A stretch of 64,000 bases of DNA from assembly GCA_964030785.1 (NCBI GenBank), contig OZ034971.1, positions 40,256,804 to 40,320,803 of the forward strand, read 5' to 3'. The notes below the pieces were generated by a model. It had not been told where the DNA came from. It did no database searches and saw only the letters and a program-made list of their open reading frames with translations. The first letter of the stretch is position 1. The number at the start of each line of letters is the position of its first letter. Position numbers and translations under genes: made by a program. Below are positions 1 through 12,244 of the stretch, piece after piece. This DNA comes from Siderastrea siderea. Lineage: Eukaryota > Cnidaria > Anthozoa > Scleractinia > Rhizangiidae.

Positions 1-1198
1 CTGTAAAAGTCAATCTACGTAACGTGTATATCCAGTATTTCGAATATTTCAAATCCATTCTCCAAAATCACATGAGAGACCGAATGAACTCTTCAAAATG
101 ACAAAGAAGAACTTGACAATTCCTGCAAGATTTTGAATTCCCACAGTAATTTATAGAAATTGAATCAGGCTAGTATTTCAAATCGATTGTAAATTTATTT
201 TTTATTTTAGGTTTGCCACAACCAGTTGAAACCATAGTTTGTATGTTGATGTCAAAACAACATAAAAGTGAAGACAGTACAAACCTGACTTCTTAACTTA
301 CACTGCCTCAGTCAGTGACCTGAAAGCGGAGATTTCTCACACAATTCCGCTTAGGTAGGATAAAGAGAAATTAGGAGAAATTAATTAAAACAACATATAC
401 AAGCTTTAGAGCTAAATAATACGGTATTACACCTTTATATACATAATAAGCATGAGAAAAAATTATCTATAGATCATAGAAATCTACCATGGCAAACAAT
501 TTACAAATAAACAACACAAAATTGACTGTTCTGACAAGGGTCTAATTTGTTTTGGCTCCTGCTTTCTCACTTGAACACAAAAGCAGTTCAGGACGAAACT
601 TTTCTTTTTGAAAAACACAGGGAGCATTTTGATTTTTAACACTCTGTGGGCAGTGAAGCATAAGAAAGAACAACAAATCTGAAAGTGGAGAAGCTGAAAG
701 TTTTAATTGACTTCATTTGAAAAGTAAATGTGTGTCATGTTTTTAACCTCTCCAAAATAGACTATTGCCAGTTAAAGTACAATTCAAAATGACAAATAAA
801 GAACACAAGCTAAGGAAATCTTTTACAAATTCATTTAAAGCTTGATATCAAATTATTTTTACCCAAACAATTATAGTCTGTCAGAAGTCTGTAAGGTTAT
901 ATTAAGGCTAGTTCATTATAACAACACTTGCAAAAAACATGGCAGAAGATTTTTAAAGGGTGCACTTAATTTGTTCGGTCTTTTATAATATGAGTTTTAG
1001 ACACAAAACTGCAATATTTAAACTGACAAGGAAAATACTGTATGAATTTCTGTGATCTTTTTTTGTTTTTGTTTTATAGTGTATTCCAACAGCAATGATT
1101 GTGATATGCAACTGCTGTAAAAATACATTTACTTTACTGTGATGTTATTTAACTTATTGTCTTCTTGTTCTTGCACTATAAAAAACACATGATGAGTT
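1..1198. other. AT-rich non-coding stretch downstream of the first NHL-like gene
   Basis: No convincing coding region is seen. The stretch recurs from 22596 to 23788 with scattered substitutions and small indels, so it belongs to the large duplicated block. It lies 3' of the minus-strand NHL-like gene. Because that gene's last readable codons look like a splice donor, this stretch may hold intron, a further short exon or 3' UTR; I cannot tell which. Confidence 0.6.
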
Positions 1199-2941
1199 TT
1201 AAATAACAATTACCTTGCCTTTGCGATGCTCATCTGTTACAGCTACAGCAATGTGACCCTCCATGGTCACTGAAATCCCGTAAAGCCACTTAATCCTTTC
1301 TTCATCGAGTGCAATGCCTCGCACAAACTTGCCATCTTTAGTGCATATATCCACTCGCGGGCGGCCTGTTTCTCGTTCTTTAGAAGCGATGACGACATGT
1401 TCACCTGCAGGGTGGGAAGCCACGAGATACAATTCTCCTTTGGTGTTAATGTTGAACTTGTTCAGCTGTGTTCCATCCTCGGTGAATACGTGAACACAGG
1501 AATCATCTCCGTCAAGCACCATCACACTGCCGTCAGGGACTGTGGTTATGTCACTTACAATCTTCAATATTCCTTCTCCAAAGCTACGGACATATCCTCC
1601 GTCATGGTTGAACACATCAACAACATGAAACCACCTCAATACCAGCACTTTGTTGCTGCTAACTGTCAGTCTGCACCAGTACCAGTCCCCTCCCCTCACA
1701 GGAAACTTGTTCAGCCGGTCACCACTGTTCTGGTACACATGCATTTCCAGCTCCCATCTCTCAGCCCCAGGCTTCTCCAGTCTGACCAGTACATAGATGT
1801 TACTGTTGTTCAGGTTAGTGGCGACATCAAGAATATCTAACTTTGTATCGGCGTCATCAGTTTGAGGTTTAAAACTGTGAAGAAACTTTCCGCTGCTACT
1901 AAACATCTTGACTGTTTTATCCCCATTGCCTGCTATGATAAACTGTCCGTCGGTGTTTGTAGCGATACCCGTCGGCCACTGCAGCTTGTGCTTCTCTTCA
2001 CCCTCCTGACCAAATGACCATGGTGTAACACAGCAGTGTTCCATGTCAACTTTCTGCAATACTTTTTTCACTCTCCTGTCACGCAGAGGGTCAATTTTGT
2101 CTTCCCCAGTATCAACAGAAGGCCAGAGCCAGACATGCACGTCTTTATTAGCTATTTGCGCAGCATCATAGATGGCGCGATTTACCTGACAGACGGTGGA
2201 AATTATTTCTCTCCGTTCGTCTCTGCCAAAGCGGCCCTTGATATTGAGGACGCTTTTCTCGAGCTCGACTTTAAAGTTATTCCGAACATCTGGCAGAGAG
2301 TGGAGTTTCTGAAGGCATTGTTGGCACTCTGGTAATGCAGTTTCCATTGCGCTCTTCACAGACAAAGACGGCAAGTCGCCCGCGGTGAGCACAGTACCTA
2401 CAGCTGACTCTAACATTGACGCCATGACACGATATCGAACGGCAGTGATGCGGTCAAACGTGCTTAGAGCTTCGTTGTTGGTGGCTTCTGTTGCTTTTTC
2501 ACGAGCCATTTTGAATCTTTCTTTTGCTTCAGAAAGAGCCCTCTTAGTTGTTTCACTGAACTCAGTCAGTTCCATGTTTGCCATTCCCGCGGTGAGAGCA
2601 ACTGTCTTCATAGCAGCTGTGGGTGAAGGTGAGCTAAGCTCCTTAAAGCTTTCTTGTTTGATTTTTTCTCTTGTCCCATCTCTTCCCGGTTCAGCTTCCG
2701 TGTCTATTGCCTGATACAGATATCTGAGGCCTGCTTCGAAAAAGTCTACAGCTGCCAGAAGATCTTTCCTTGCTAATCCGTCCAACTTCGACTTAATATC
2801 ATCGATTTCACGCACAATCAGGGCACGGAATTTCTGATCTGTCACATCACCATCTTTCAGCTTTTCTGCTGCTTTATCTCTTCCTCTATTCACCAGTAAG
2901 CCGATAGTGGCTTTAAACACCGCTGTGATTATCGAAGTCAT
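1199..2941 (-). CDS. Helical plus NHL-like beta-propeller protein, copy 1
   Basis: An open frame of 580 codons starts at ATG 2941. Residues 1-300 are rich in charged helices, with no signal peptide and no RING or B-box. From about residue 305 there are repeating beta-blade motifs of the NHL/6-bladed propeller kind (for example PTGIATNTDGQFIIAGNGDK, followed by a strand with F-S-S-S-G-K-F). The layout resembles TRIM-NHL proteins without their N-terminal zinc fingers, suggesting an intracellular binding or scaffold protein; the ligand is unknown. The last coding bases read AAG then GTAATT, a good splice donor, so the final VIVI residues and stop may be intron read-through, with another exon beyond. 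A close paralogue lies at 23789-25522. The function is inferred from fold only. Confidence 0.75.
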   Translation of the reverse strand: MTSIITAVFKATIGLLVNRGRDKAAEKLKDGDVTDQKFRALIVREIDDIKSKLDGLARKDLLAAVDFFEAGLRYLYQAIDTEAEPGRDGTREKIKQESFKELSSPSPTAAMKTVALTAGMANMELTEFSETTKRALSEAKERFKMAREKATEATNNEALSTFDRITAVRYRVMASMLESAVGTVLTAGDLPSLSVKSAMETALPECQQCLQKLHSLPDVRNNFKVELEKSVLNIKGRFGRDERREIISTVCQVNRAIYDAAQIANKDVHVWLWPSVDTGEDKIDPLRDRRVKKVLQKVDMEHCCVTPWSFGQEGEEKHKLQWPTGIATNTDGQFIIAGNGDKTVKMFSSSGKFLHSFKPQTDDADTKLDILDVATNLNNSNIYVLVRLEKPGAERWELEMHVYQNSGDRLNKFPVRGGDWYWCRLTVSSNKVLVLRWFHVVDVFNHDGGYVRSFGEGILKIVSDITTVPDGSVMVLDGDDSCVHVFTEDGTQLNKFNINTKGELYLVASHPAGEHVVIASKERETGRPRVDICTKDGKFVRGIALDEERIKWLYGISVTMEGHIAVAVTDEHRKGKVIVI

Positions 2942-5022
2942 ATTGGATCTTGAAATTTTTAAAAAATGAATGTATCAAAGCTTCCTGATCTTTTATGTTC
3001 TGTCTTGCTATGGTGCAATTTTACAGATTGAATTTCAGATCACAAGACCAAGGCTTGTGTACGTGATGCAATCCGGATGTGTATTGAAGTAGGTCGCTAA
3101 TTGAAACCAAAAAGGTCGCGATAAATTAACATCCTCCTACGGGAGGCCATCGTCGGAGATCATCTTCGTAAACAATCTTCGAGTCGAGTATTGCGAAACA
3201 CCAGAAAAGGTAACATACCGTAAAGTTCCGAAAGAATGACCCTCCGGAGGTAGCGACCCTCCGAAAGTAGAGATAAATTATCACTGGTGTTAGCAAATCC
3301 CGAAAGTAGCGATCCCCCGAATTTAACGACCCTCCGAAAGTAGCGACCTCAAAAGCAATTTCCCTTTTTAGCAAGAAATAACGATGTCTGTACCGTTTCT
3401 TGTGAACCTACCAATACACATTCCAGTGACGTCAAAATGGAAACAGCGGGCAAAAGCAAACAGTGGGTCACACGCCGGATAGATTGGTAGAAGTCCTCTA
3501 CAAACCTTTAATGGTTAACAACGTCTTGGTGTCATGTCGGGTAACTGGACAGAGTAGGAGTGCCCCGGAAGGTGTTTGGGTGCAAGGCGGTGGAATAGAA
3601 ATTCCATGTGCATATGAAGTGAAGGTCAAAACAGGATTTACGACAGCTGAGGAAAGATTTGAAGGAAATCCTGCAACGACTAACTCCAACAGCTCTCCAA
3701 CATAATGTTACCGGTATTAATGGCAACTGACTGCTGCTAATGGAGATTGTTCACAGACTGATTCGTTCGAATTGTTAATAATGTAATAAGTTTCTCCAAA
3801 TAAAAAGTGTGCGTGTTTTGACATTTGCCGCGATTTTATTAACTTCGAACGGCCCATGTACGGTACGCGTTTTAGCTACCCGAAAGTAGCGACCCTCCGA
3901 AAGTAGCGATAGGAAAAGGCTGCTAAATCCGAAAGTAACGACCGAACTTAGTTTCGGAACGGTAAAACATAACATGACATGACGTGACATTTTTTTTTCC
4001 TCTTTGACAAAGTAATAAAGTCAGTGCGTAAATGTGAAACGATATAACTTGGCAGAAAAAGTCAAAAAAAGACAAATGAAAATAACAAAGGACTCCACAA
4101 ATGAACGTTACTTGGCGCGACGCAATCTTACGTCTTACAAAAATCCAGACAAAACTGGACGTGGACGCTCGAAAGGGACTAGAGACCGACAGAGTTAAAA
4201 AAAAAAGACAACAACAGCTCCTCAAAAATGTCTAGTTATGTAGTCTTGAACGTATAAATTGAAACTGTCCTAATGAGTATGGTTATAAGTGACACAAATG
4301 TCTAATCAGTTGAGGCGCGGTAAGAAAGGTACATCTTCATCTCAACCAACCCCACTCTTCCGAATCTCATCTCCCTCAGCTCACCAAAGTTGCTGATTTA
4401 ACATCCACTCTCTCTAAAGCGGACACCCTCGGGACCAGCTCTCGGTGTCCGCCTTATATTAGAGAGGTACCCGCCTTACTTTTTGAGAGAGTTAGTTACA
4501 GACAAACCTAAGAAATTCGGCAGGGACCATGCAGCCATATATGTCCGTCCGCTTAGACAGGTGTCCGCCTTTCAGTGGTGTCCACTTACAGAGAGTTCAG
4601 GCTATAGTTGACCTTTTACACACTTGATATATCTAATATACAACCAGCTACGGCTACTTTCTCAATGGTTATCAAACTCCATGCACGGAAATCTCTCGTG
4701 CAGATGTTCAATGTTTGTTTTTTGTTTGTGAACCCGTGTTGTAAACTATCTGTTTGCCACCACCAGGATCAGGAAAAATGTTGAAGAGAAAGAAACGGCT
4801 ATAGGCCACTGGTTTATACGTGCTTTCTGTGAGTTTTTGCATTTCATGCGTGGTTTCACGTTCGCGAAAGCTTATTTCTCTCGCAGGTCAGCAAGTGCTT
4901 GATTGACGTCAGATTTAAAAGGTTAACCGTTGTTGCTCCTCAACAGGAAGGGGTTGGCGGATGGGGTCTTGAGGTATGCTATAAGATACCACAGAAATAT
5001 TCCGCAAGAAAGCACTTCTAGG
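2942..5022. other. Intergenic region with an inserted repeat element, about 3215-3965
   Basis: No supported gene. Compared with the second block copy (25523-26890), copy 1 carries roughly 740 extra bases here, starting near TTCCGAAAGAATGACC and ending near TTTCGGAACGG, so the ends are partly inverted. The inserted piece contains several short direct repeats of the form CCGAAAGTAGCGACCCTC near both ends. A short open frame inside it (3463-3705) has no recognisable domain and I do not call it a gene. The remainder is unique block sequence shared by both copies. Confidence 0.5.
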
Positions 5023-5335
5023 CCCGGGAGGGGTACTCCATTCATATTTGGGTATAGGTGAGCCGCTGATGGTTTGAAACCCTGACCCTGTTTAGGATAA
5101 AAAAATCCTAAAATACATACCCCGTTTAGGACAACAAGCTCAATTTTATTACCCTGTTTAGGACGTGCAACACCCTGTATATAATTAGGACAGACTTCCG
5201 CGAAATTATATACCCTGTTTAGGACAGACTCGCATGAAATCACATACCCTGTTTAGGACAGAGAGGCCAAAAACCATACCCTGTCCAGCGGCACATCCCC
5301 GTATAGGCCATACAAGGGAGTACCCCCCCCCCGGG
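5023..5335. mobile_element. hAT-like MITE with (TTTAGGAC)-type internal repeats
   Basis: This 313-bp element starts CCCGGGAGGGGTACTCC and ends with the inverted form GGAGTACCCC...CCCGGG. It is flanked by CTTCTAGG (5015-5022) and CTTCAAGG (5336-5343), an 8-bp target duplication with one mismatch, typical of hAT elements. The homologous site in the second block copy (near 26900) lacks the element, giving a natural empty site. Inside are several repeats of ACCCTGTTTAGGAC. It encodes no transposase, so it is non-autonomous. Confidence 0.8.
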
Positions 5336-5686
5336 CTTCAAGGTAACGCTGTCTACCTAAAATACTACAAAATCGGACGCTTATACTTATCCACAAAAAT
5401 CAAAAAATCCAACAAAAGTCAAACAAGACGATTACTGTGATTACTAGTCAGTAAAGCGATGACAACTCTTATTGGAAGAACCAGCTATATTACTTGTGAT
5501 AGAAAAGCCGTGGGAAAGCGCATTACTCCCATATCAGCAATTGTGGCCCTAAAAAATTAGCCACATTTCATTTTGGATGTGGTTTCCATTTATAATAGCT
5601 CAATGTAAGGGAGCAAAACAGAATGAATAAACGTTAACGTATTTTTATTGTAAACTACTTATGGAAAACAGTGCTATATCTGCTAA

Positions 5687-5966
5687 GGGGGCGCGTTGGT
5701 GTAGTGGCTAGCGCGTTGGTCTTCAGATCTGAAATTCCGTGGTTCGACAAGAAACCTTACCCCCCCCCCCCCCCCATTTTATACACCCAGGTGTATAAAT
5801 GGGTACCAGCGACATCTGCACTGCTGGGGGTAACCCTGCGATGGACTACCATCCCATCCAGGAGGGAGAAGCAATACTCTCAGTTGCTTCATGCTACAGA
5901 AACCGGGATAAGCTCCAGCTGTGTGGAGCTCCTTGGCTCGTGTGCTACTTTATCTTACCTTTACCA
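5687..5966 (+). repeat. tRNA-derived SINE, copy 1
   Basis: The 5' head (GGGGCGCGTTGGTGTAGTGG, then GGTTCGACAAG about 35 bp later) matches Pol III A- and B-box spacing of a tRNA-derived SINE head. The body runs to a short TTACCTT tail. The same insertion is present at 27260-27528 in the second block copy, so it predates the block duplication. A C-run of variable length separates head and body. Confidence 0.75.
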
Positions 5967-6689
5967 ATGCTACAAAGCTAGCTTTTGGTGGAAAGCTACA
6001 ATTACTGACACAAGTCGTTGAAACGCCCTCCACTCCTACCCCTATTCAATGTTGCATAGTGTTGTGAGCGCTTGTCTTCATCTATTTGGTTGAAACTTTT
6101 TTACATCATTGCCATGTGGGAGAGGGAGGGAGACACAATTGCACCGACAGTGTTTCAACAAAGTGACACTGCATGGTTGTAGCTAGCCAAAGATGACAAC
6201 ACTTTTACTTCGCAATCATTCTTTAACAGACATTTCCGAAGACTTATGGTGGTAAATTCGAGGGACGAGGGGTGTAGGAAGGCTCTGACACCCGCAATAG
6301 TAACAGTAGTGGATGTCAGAAACTTTAGAAAGGAACCTATACTTGCCTCAAGTCGACTTCTTAAGCCAAGACGTAGAACATAAACGACGAATCATAGTTG
6401 AAAAAAAAAATTGCGATGGCAACGTCGCATTGTCAAGTCACAGAAGAGTCGTCGCTATCCTCTCAACTTCTATAAAATTCTCCCCCCCCCCCCCCACCCT
6501 CCTTCCTTCATCTGTTCCGCAAACATTCTCAAAGAAAATGCTGCAAAATTATGAAGACATTCTGTGGAACCTCAAAGAGGTTGTGACTGGAAGACAGACT
6601 GTAAGTGAGTTGCTCTCTTTGAATGTTAGCCTCCGACCATAAACAATTTGATACTCGCTCAGGGAAAACAAAGATCACTTTGCACACGA
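5967..6689. other. Intergenic sequence, no gene seen
   Basis: No domain-bearing frame is seen. Bases about 6401-6804 are missing from the second block copy near 27920, where the flanks join directly. The missing part includes the start of the reductase-like fragment that follows here, so a deletion in copy 2 is more likely than an insertion in copy 1. Confidence 0.5.
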
Positions 6690-6915
6690 GGGGACCTTAT
6701 TGTTTGCTTGTCCAGTACAATTATCCATTCAAAAGTCAGACAAGTTGCAGTCGTCGTCCCACTACCATCTGTTCGCAACAGGGTCTGGGTGCGACTATCT
6801 CCTGGATGTCCTAAACTCAGCCTCGCTTACTGAGAGTAATAAAATTTGTATTTTCTACTCGGTCACCATGAACCCCTGCACTCGACCTCAGCGTCAAACA
6901 GCTTGTTTAAGTTAG
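6690..6915 (+). pseudogene. Fragment of a ferric reductase/NOX-like exon
   Basis: The translated stretch SSSHYHLFATGSGCDYLLDV, followed by a tyrosine-valine strand, matches the NAD(P)-binding part of the complete exon at 59239-60604 (SPSHYLLCATGSGCGYLLDV there). Only this short piece is recognisable, flanked by unrelated sequence and a stop at 6915. A shorter relative is at 27920-28030. It is a dead fragment, diverged more than the other copies in the window. Confidence 0.7.
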
Positions 6916-8757
6916 CAAGATTCTGACATAACTGACGGGACCTTAAAAGATCTTAAACGACCTTAAACGATGAAAAGGTCCCGTCCATGCCCATCAGTTT
7001 TCAATCGTTTATTTAACATCACGGATTTTTTTACTGCTAAACATTGTCCACCAGGGCATGTGAACGAAAACGATTGAACACGAAATATGACCAGAGATTT
7101 TCAAAAGCGCATTCCAAAGATATTACTGCTATCGCCGCGGTACCGAGTATATCCTTTACGTGAGGACGGCAATAGCACGCAAAAACTAGATATTTTCATG
7201 TGGTTTGGTCTCCTGTTCACACGCAGAGGATAAAAAACTCAGGTTTTCGAAAACGATGACGTCACAACACTGAAGACAAATTAAATCACTACAAAGAAGC
7301 AAAAAAAAAAAAACGATTGGAACCGGTACTCGTGGACAGGGCTTGAATCTTGTGATGAACTAGTCGTCAAGGGTGGCCATTCAATGTTCAATGACTATTT
7401 AATGTTCAATGACTAATGACTATTTTGCTGTGCTTCTGTTGCGATGCTGTTCGTTTCTCGAAAAATATTAGCACAAAAGAATTGTTTTACTTCTTTCAGT
7501 CTTTACATGTAAAAGTGCCTTTCATAGTTTGTGAGTATAGACACTCTAAGGTGTGTAACACGAACATTCACCTCAAGCACCTTCCCTTACTGCCACCTCC
7601 CCATACTTCTTTCATCCAAAAATATCGCGTACTATCACCCTCACCCCCCCCCCCTTACCCACCCCAATGCCTTCCACTCCTACGCCCCTACTTTTATTTC
7701 CCATTTTATTCCAAGCCGGTTCACGCCAAGGAGCGTTACAATTGACTGTATTCTGAATTTAGAGAAAATATCACTCAGATATCACAATAAAATGCGCTGC
7801 CATTTTTATTGGAGAGCATGACCCCTCGTAGAGGTTATTGGCCGTTTTGGTTTGAAAATTCGCAAAAATAGGTATGGTTGTAACCATTTTGATTTCAAAG
7901 TGAAAGTGAGTGCGGATTTTACAGGCCAGGTTTGAAATAAGTATGGATTTTAAAGGCCAGACCTGGAAACGGATCTTGGAAAATTACATACCATAACCAT
8001 AGTCTGTAATAAGGAAAATTGGTATGGAGAACCGGGCGGCACTCCACCACCAAACATTGAGAGTTGTACCCACCTTCCTCGGTCATTTTCCAGCAAAAAT
8101 AGCATGGATTCCATTCTCCTCGGGCGCCGATGTGGGACAACCTGCCATGAAGCCAAAATAACTGACTAAATTAGTTTTAGCAGCGCTAACGAGCAAAAGA
8201 AAATAGAAAGGCCCCGATAAAGTTTTGATCAATCGAAGTTTCCAGTTAAGCTGTTTACATAGTAGGTGATCTGACGCCATTTAATTCGAGGCTTCAACTC
8301 GCCTCCATTTTAACCCTTTCGCTCCCAGAGTCAATTATGAAAACTTCCAATATATAGTTTTACCTTTTGAGTCTGTGAACGAAACCCTATAGGGTGACCA
8401 CTCAAATGAAGCCTCTTCAGCCGCGCTTTTACTATATACTATTTCTTTTTCAATATTTGCAAAATGAAATTTGGTATTTTTCTCTTCTTTGGGTTTGGAC
8501 TCTGGGAGTTAAAGGGTTTATAAGCCCCAACTTGCTCCCCACCAAACCACTGTTTGACCCTCCTAACTGTGATTTCAATTTGAAAATATATCGATTTCTA
8601 CAAAATTTGCTTTCAAAGTTTCCGACTGTCTTTGCACCGGACGTATAGCACACTTGACCTATGCATATCAAAATAAATGTTTGAACAGTTGCTCACTACA
8701 GCATATTCACGTTATGCACAGAACTTATGACGCACGCTTTTCGCCATTATCGAAAAT
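6916..8757. other. Intergenic sequence, no gene seen; foldback empty site
   Basis: No supported gene. Near 6937-6988 a short inverted repeat GACGGGACCTT...AAGGTCCCGTC brackets an AT-rich spacer. The sequence GCACGCAAAAACTAGATATT near 7175-7195 is the uninterrupted version of the site where the second block copy carries the 28306-30743 foldback element. C-runs and short simple repeats occur around 7640-7660. Confidence 0.5.
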
Positions 8758-9720
8758 CACAAACACCTTATCATCTGGTGCGTGGACCGCGTGCTTTCCA
8801 AAGTTCATAAGGTCGCATTGTTCCAAAGAAAAAAGTCGCTGGGAACAACGAGTACGTCGTCTTGTACGTCAAACGCAACAAGGCCATAAAATATGCTGTT
8901 GGCGATGTTTAGTCTCTTCATCATTAAGTCAAAGAAAGCGCAGGAATGCTACCTCAACCATCTCATCCCTTCACGACCTTTGCAAATTTATCACAGGATT
9001 CGACATGGGACATTGGTTTTGTGATATCGATCATGGAAGACGAAGAGCCAGTGTTTTTCCCATGGACAAACTGGCTGGCAAATGATGACCACGCTTGTTC
9101 TTTGCACACGTGGGGCCCTTAGCGTTCGTCTGTCAGTCAGCTGTCCACCCAACTCATACAAGAGGCAGAGGGGATGCAGTCGCCATCCCACTACCTTCTG
9201 TTCGCAACTGGATCTGGATGCGGCTATCTTCTAGAGGTCCGAAGCTGCCTCGCCTACAGAACACAACCTTCGTTTCAATGTAAAAGCCAAAGAAAGAAGC
9301 ACATTAAAATCGACATTTTCTACTCTGTCCGATGCAAGGCATGTTACAACGTTTTGCGTTAGCCAATCGACGATTTCCTGAGAAACATAACTAAAAGTTA
9401 CAGTGACTGTAACTTTTAATTTCTACGTCACCAATCCAGAGGAAGAACAAGATGATTCCGATGCACCAGACACCCAAATTCAGCTCATTATTAGTCGAAT
9501 AGATTTCGAAAAAGTTCTCAAGTCCACCAATAAAAATTCTCGATATTATTTTGTAGGGAGACCGGCGATTGCCGAAAACGTGGAAAACATACGCACGGCA
9601 GAAAAGGAATGAGGTTAGTGAAGGATTATACTAACGGACGGGGAAGCGAAGAAGACCGCCGTTTGTTGATAAAGTGTCTCAAGATAAGCCATTTGCATTG
9701 TAGCCGGTCTTGTTAAAACG
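8758..9720 (+). pseudogene. Ferric reductase/NOX-like exon, broken copy (block 1, first)
   Basis: All parts of the exon seen intact at 59239-60604 can be followed: the CVDRVLS helix, the FAD-site RSHPFT region (here HPFTTFANLSQDST), the ATGSGCGYLL NAD(P) site and the KVLKS region. The reading frame is broken by several frameshifts, by a TAG after the GP of the HTWGP motif near 9119, and by loss of the N-terminal membrane helices. It is not functional. The twin at 32340-33229 shares most lesions and is where the Polinton inserted. The uninterrupted target sequence ACGGACGGGGAAGCG is at about 9635-9650. Confidence 0.8.
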
Positions 9721-11587
9721 CATGGCTTGAATGCGACAAAGTATTTCATAGCCGAAAGACTAGCTGTATAAAAACGCGTTTAAAACACATTGCCGCAGAA
9801 TACGCTTAGGATTTTCGCCAGGAAGTAATTGTTTTATGATTCTTAACTGATCAAAATTCCGACTATATTTACTGCATGCTCTTTTGTCTCAAGTATGTTC
9901 TGAATAACGCCTTCGAAGCAATGGATAGTCGAACAAAAAAAAACGTACACACAAACGTAGCTACGAAAAATGTTTCGAAATTTTTTTAAATAGAAATGCC
10001 AACCTTCAGAGTCGCACAGGTGAAAACCAAGTGAAAGAACTTGAGCGACGTGAATATATCTTGTAATAGAAAACATATTCATTATTAGATTTACCTACGT
10101 ATGAGAATTCCATTATAACTGGTTTGTTTTATGTAGTACACGCTCAACTCGGCTGAAAGATAGCGATGAGACGGCGCGGCATTCCCAATAGTAGGCTAAA
10201 AATCTGTAGCCGGAGTATTCGCCGTTAGGCTTCCTTAACTTCCACAAAAAATGGACATATTTTATAGTTTGTTATTTAAGATATACTAATCCACCCGGCA
10301 AAGAGTTAGTGTAGTTTTTGCTTCGTTGTCATTGTCGCTTTTCTGTATATTTTTACGGACTTTGGACGGCAAAAGGAGTACTCTACGGCACGGTGGTTAC
10401 AGATAGCACATGAACTAACTAAATATGCTAAAGGAAATGCGTAAGCGAAATTACGCCGTCAAACAGGGAAAATATTTGCTGACGTCAAGACCCGGGCATC
10501 AAACGTGTACCTCATTGGATTAAAGACGGTTCTACAGCAGCTATACTTTGCATAACAACTGCTTTAGTTAATAGAGTGTGTATTCAATATAATTGACGTG
10601 GCCATCTTAGTCCGATCCGTGTCTGTGTGAGTTGGTAGGCGAGTTTCCTTGCTTTTTACAGGGAACTCAGTCACTCCGACTGCAAGCTTAAATATATAAT
10701 AAATGTAACGCGGTCCAATGCATAGAGATTTTTTCAAAATAAAGATTTTGTCGTTTACAAGTGCACGGCAGAATGTTTTGTTAAGATTCGACCTGAATAT
10801 AATTCCATTCTCACGTTAACGATCGAAAACGAAGGTTTTCGAAAACAATGACGTCCAACAGCAAACAAGTCACTACAAAAAGTAGCTGTTTCGAATGAAA
10901 GAAACAAAACGATTCACAACGGAAAGAGGTGGACGGGCGGCCTTTTAAGATTGAAAAATCTTGTGATAAAATCCCAAGGTGTGCCATGCATTGAAAGCCA
11001 TTGAACAACTGAAAGCTACCAGCTGCATTACCATTTCTTTATTCATATTGCAGCTCTTTTTCCATGACTTCGCAAAATACTCTTTCCTTGAACCTTTCCT
11101 GATTTTTAAGCTTGAACACAAGCGGACCATTCACCTAACGCACCTGCATGTATTCATCCTCTCCACAAGTTCTTCTCTTCTATAAATGCCGAGTTGGCTC
11201 GGCTTTTCATCCCCACCTCCTCCTGCATGTATTCATCCTCTCCACGAGTTCTGCTCTTCTAATGTCGAGTGGACTCATCCTCGCTTTCATCCCCACCTTC
11301 TCCCCACCCCCAGTTGGTTTTACTTTGCACTTCCAATCGCGTGCAACTGTATTCTGAACTAAGAATGCGTTTATTAACAGACCACTGCTTAAGGTACATT
11401 AAACTATGATACTTTATAAGCGCTTGCTGACATAAAATATCTAGAATATAATTAATATTCTAGTGTTGTACCTCTCAAGTAGTAATCAGTGAATTAAATC
11501 AGTATATAATATAGTAAAAGGTACCTTAAATTTGTCAGTAGTCAAAGGTGTTCTAAACGATTCCAATTTGTATCTTGATCATGCTTA
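9721..11587. other. Intergenic sequence shared with 55596-57267 and 14519-17100
   Basis: No gene is supported. The stretch recurs after each reductase-like exon, so the duplicated unit includes about 3 kb of 3' flank. Variants of a CTCCTGCATGTATTCATCCTCTC motif are tandemly repeated near 11148-11300. Any short frames here are not conserved between copies. Confidence 0.5.
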
Positions 11588-12241
11588 GGGCCGGGTCGCA
11601 CTAGAGAGTAAAATTGATTTTGTCACAACAAAATTTTTCTCAAATTTCTGGTTCCGGTAAAATTTTGTTTGCCATGCCAGGGTTGCACTTAAAAAAATTT
11701 ACGAACGAAGTGTCCGAAAAAATTGACGACTGGCGCGACGTGACAAATCGACTCTGCTGCTTATTTCTCCGTTTTTAGCCAGATTTCTACGCAAATTTGA
11801 GTCCCAGAAGTCAGTGCTTTGATGGGTTTTCTACAGAATCACTGGAGTTTCGGCTATGCTGCTGCCGCAAGCTGAAGAATGCTAAATTATGAAAAGGCTG
11901 GTTGAAATGCAGAGACCATCACTGGCCGTGTGCGTGATAATTAAACGGCGAACTAGATTCAAGATGTCAATTACGTGAGACTGTCTCAACATTTCTACAA
12001 GCAAACCGTGCTATTAAATTGCTTTTCACGTCTTATTTGACAGCTTCAAACTTTTTTGACGTTTTGTGGCATTTTGGCTAGGTCTAGAGCGTGGCAATTT
12101 TAAGTGGCGGTATCTTTGAAAATTTGGTGTATTCCACCAATTTTTGAATACGTTTTACAAATAGGTCGCACTAGCAAAACCTATGTGGTGACAGATTTTT
12201 TGGTAAAACAAACAGTTTTTTACGTCAGTGCGACCCGGCCC
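11588..12241. mobile_element. Harbinger-like MITE
   Basis: This 654-bp element has terminal inverted repeats GGGCCGGGTCGCACTA / AGTGCGACCCGGCCC and a 3-bp target duplication TTA (11585-11587 and 12242-12244), as in PIF/Harbinger transposons. The second block copy near 58370 reads straight through this position (ATGCTTAATGTCAATAT), so the insertion followed the block duplication. There is no transposase. Confidence 0.85.
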
Positions 12242-12244
12242 TTA

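Noticed and set aside
3463..3705. 80-codon plus-strand gene
   Set aside because: It lies inside a repeat insertion absent from the second block copy and has no recognisable domain.
5687..5760. Functional tRNA gene
   Set aside because: The A- and B-box-like head continues into a SINE body, the acceptor stem does not pair properly, and the same insertion recurs at 27260.
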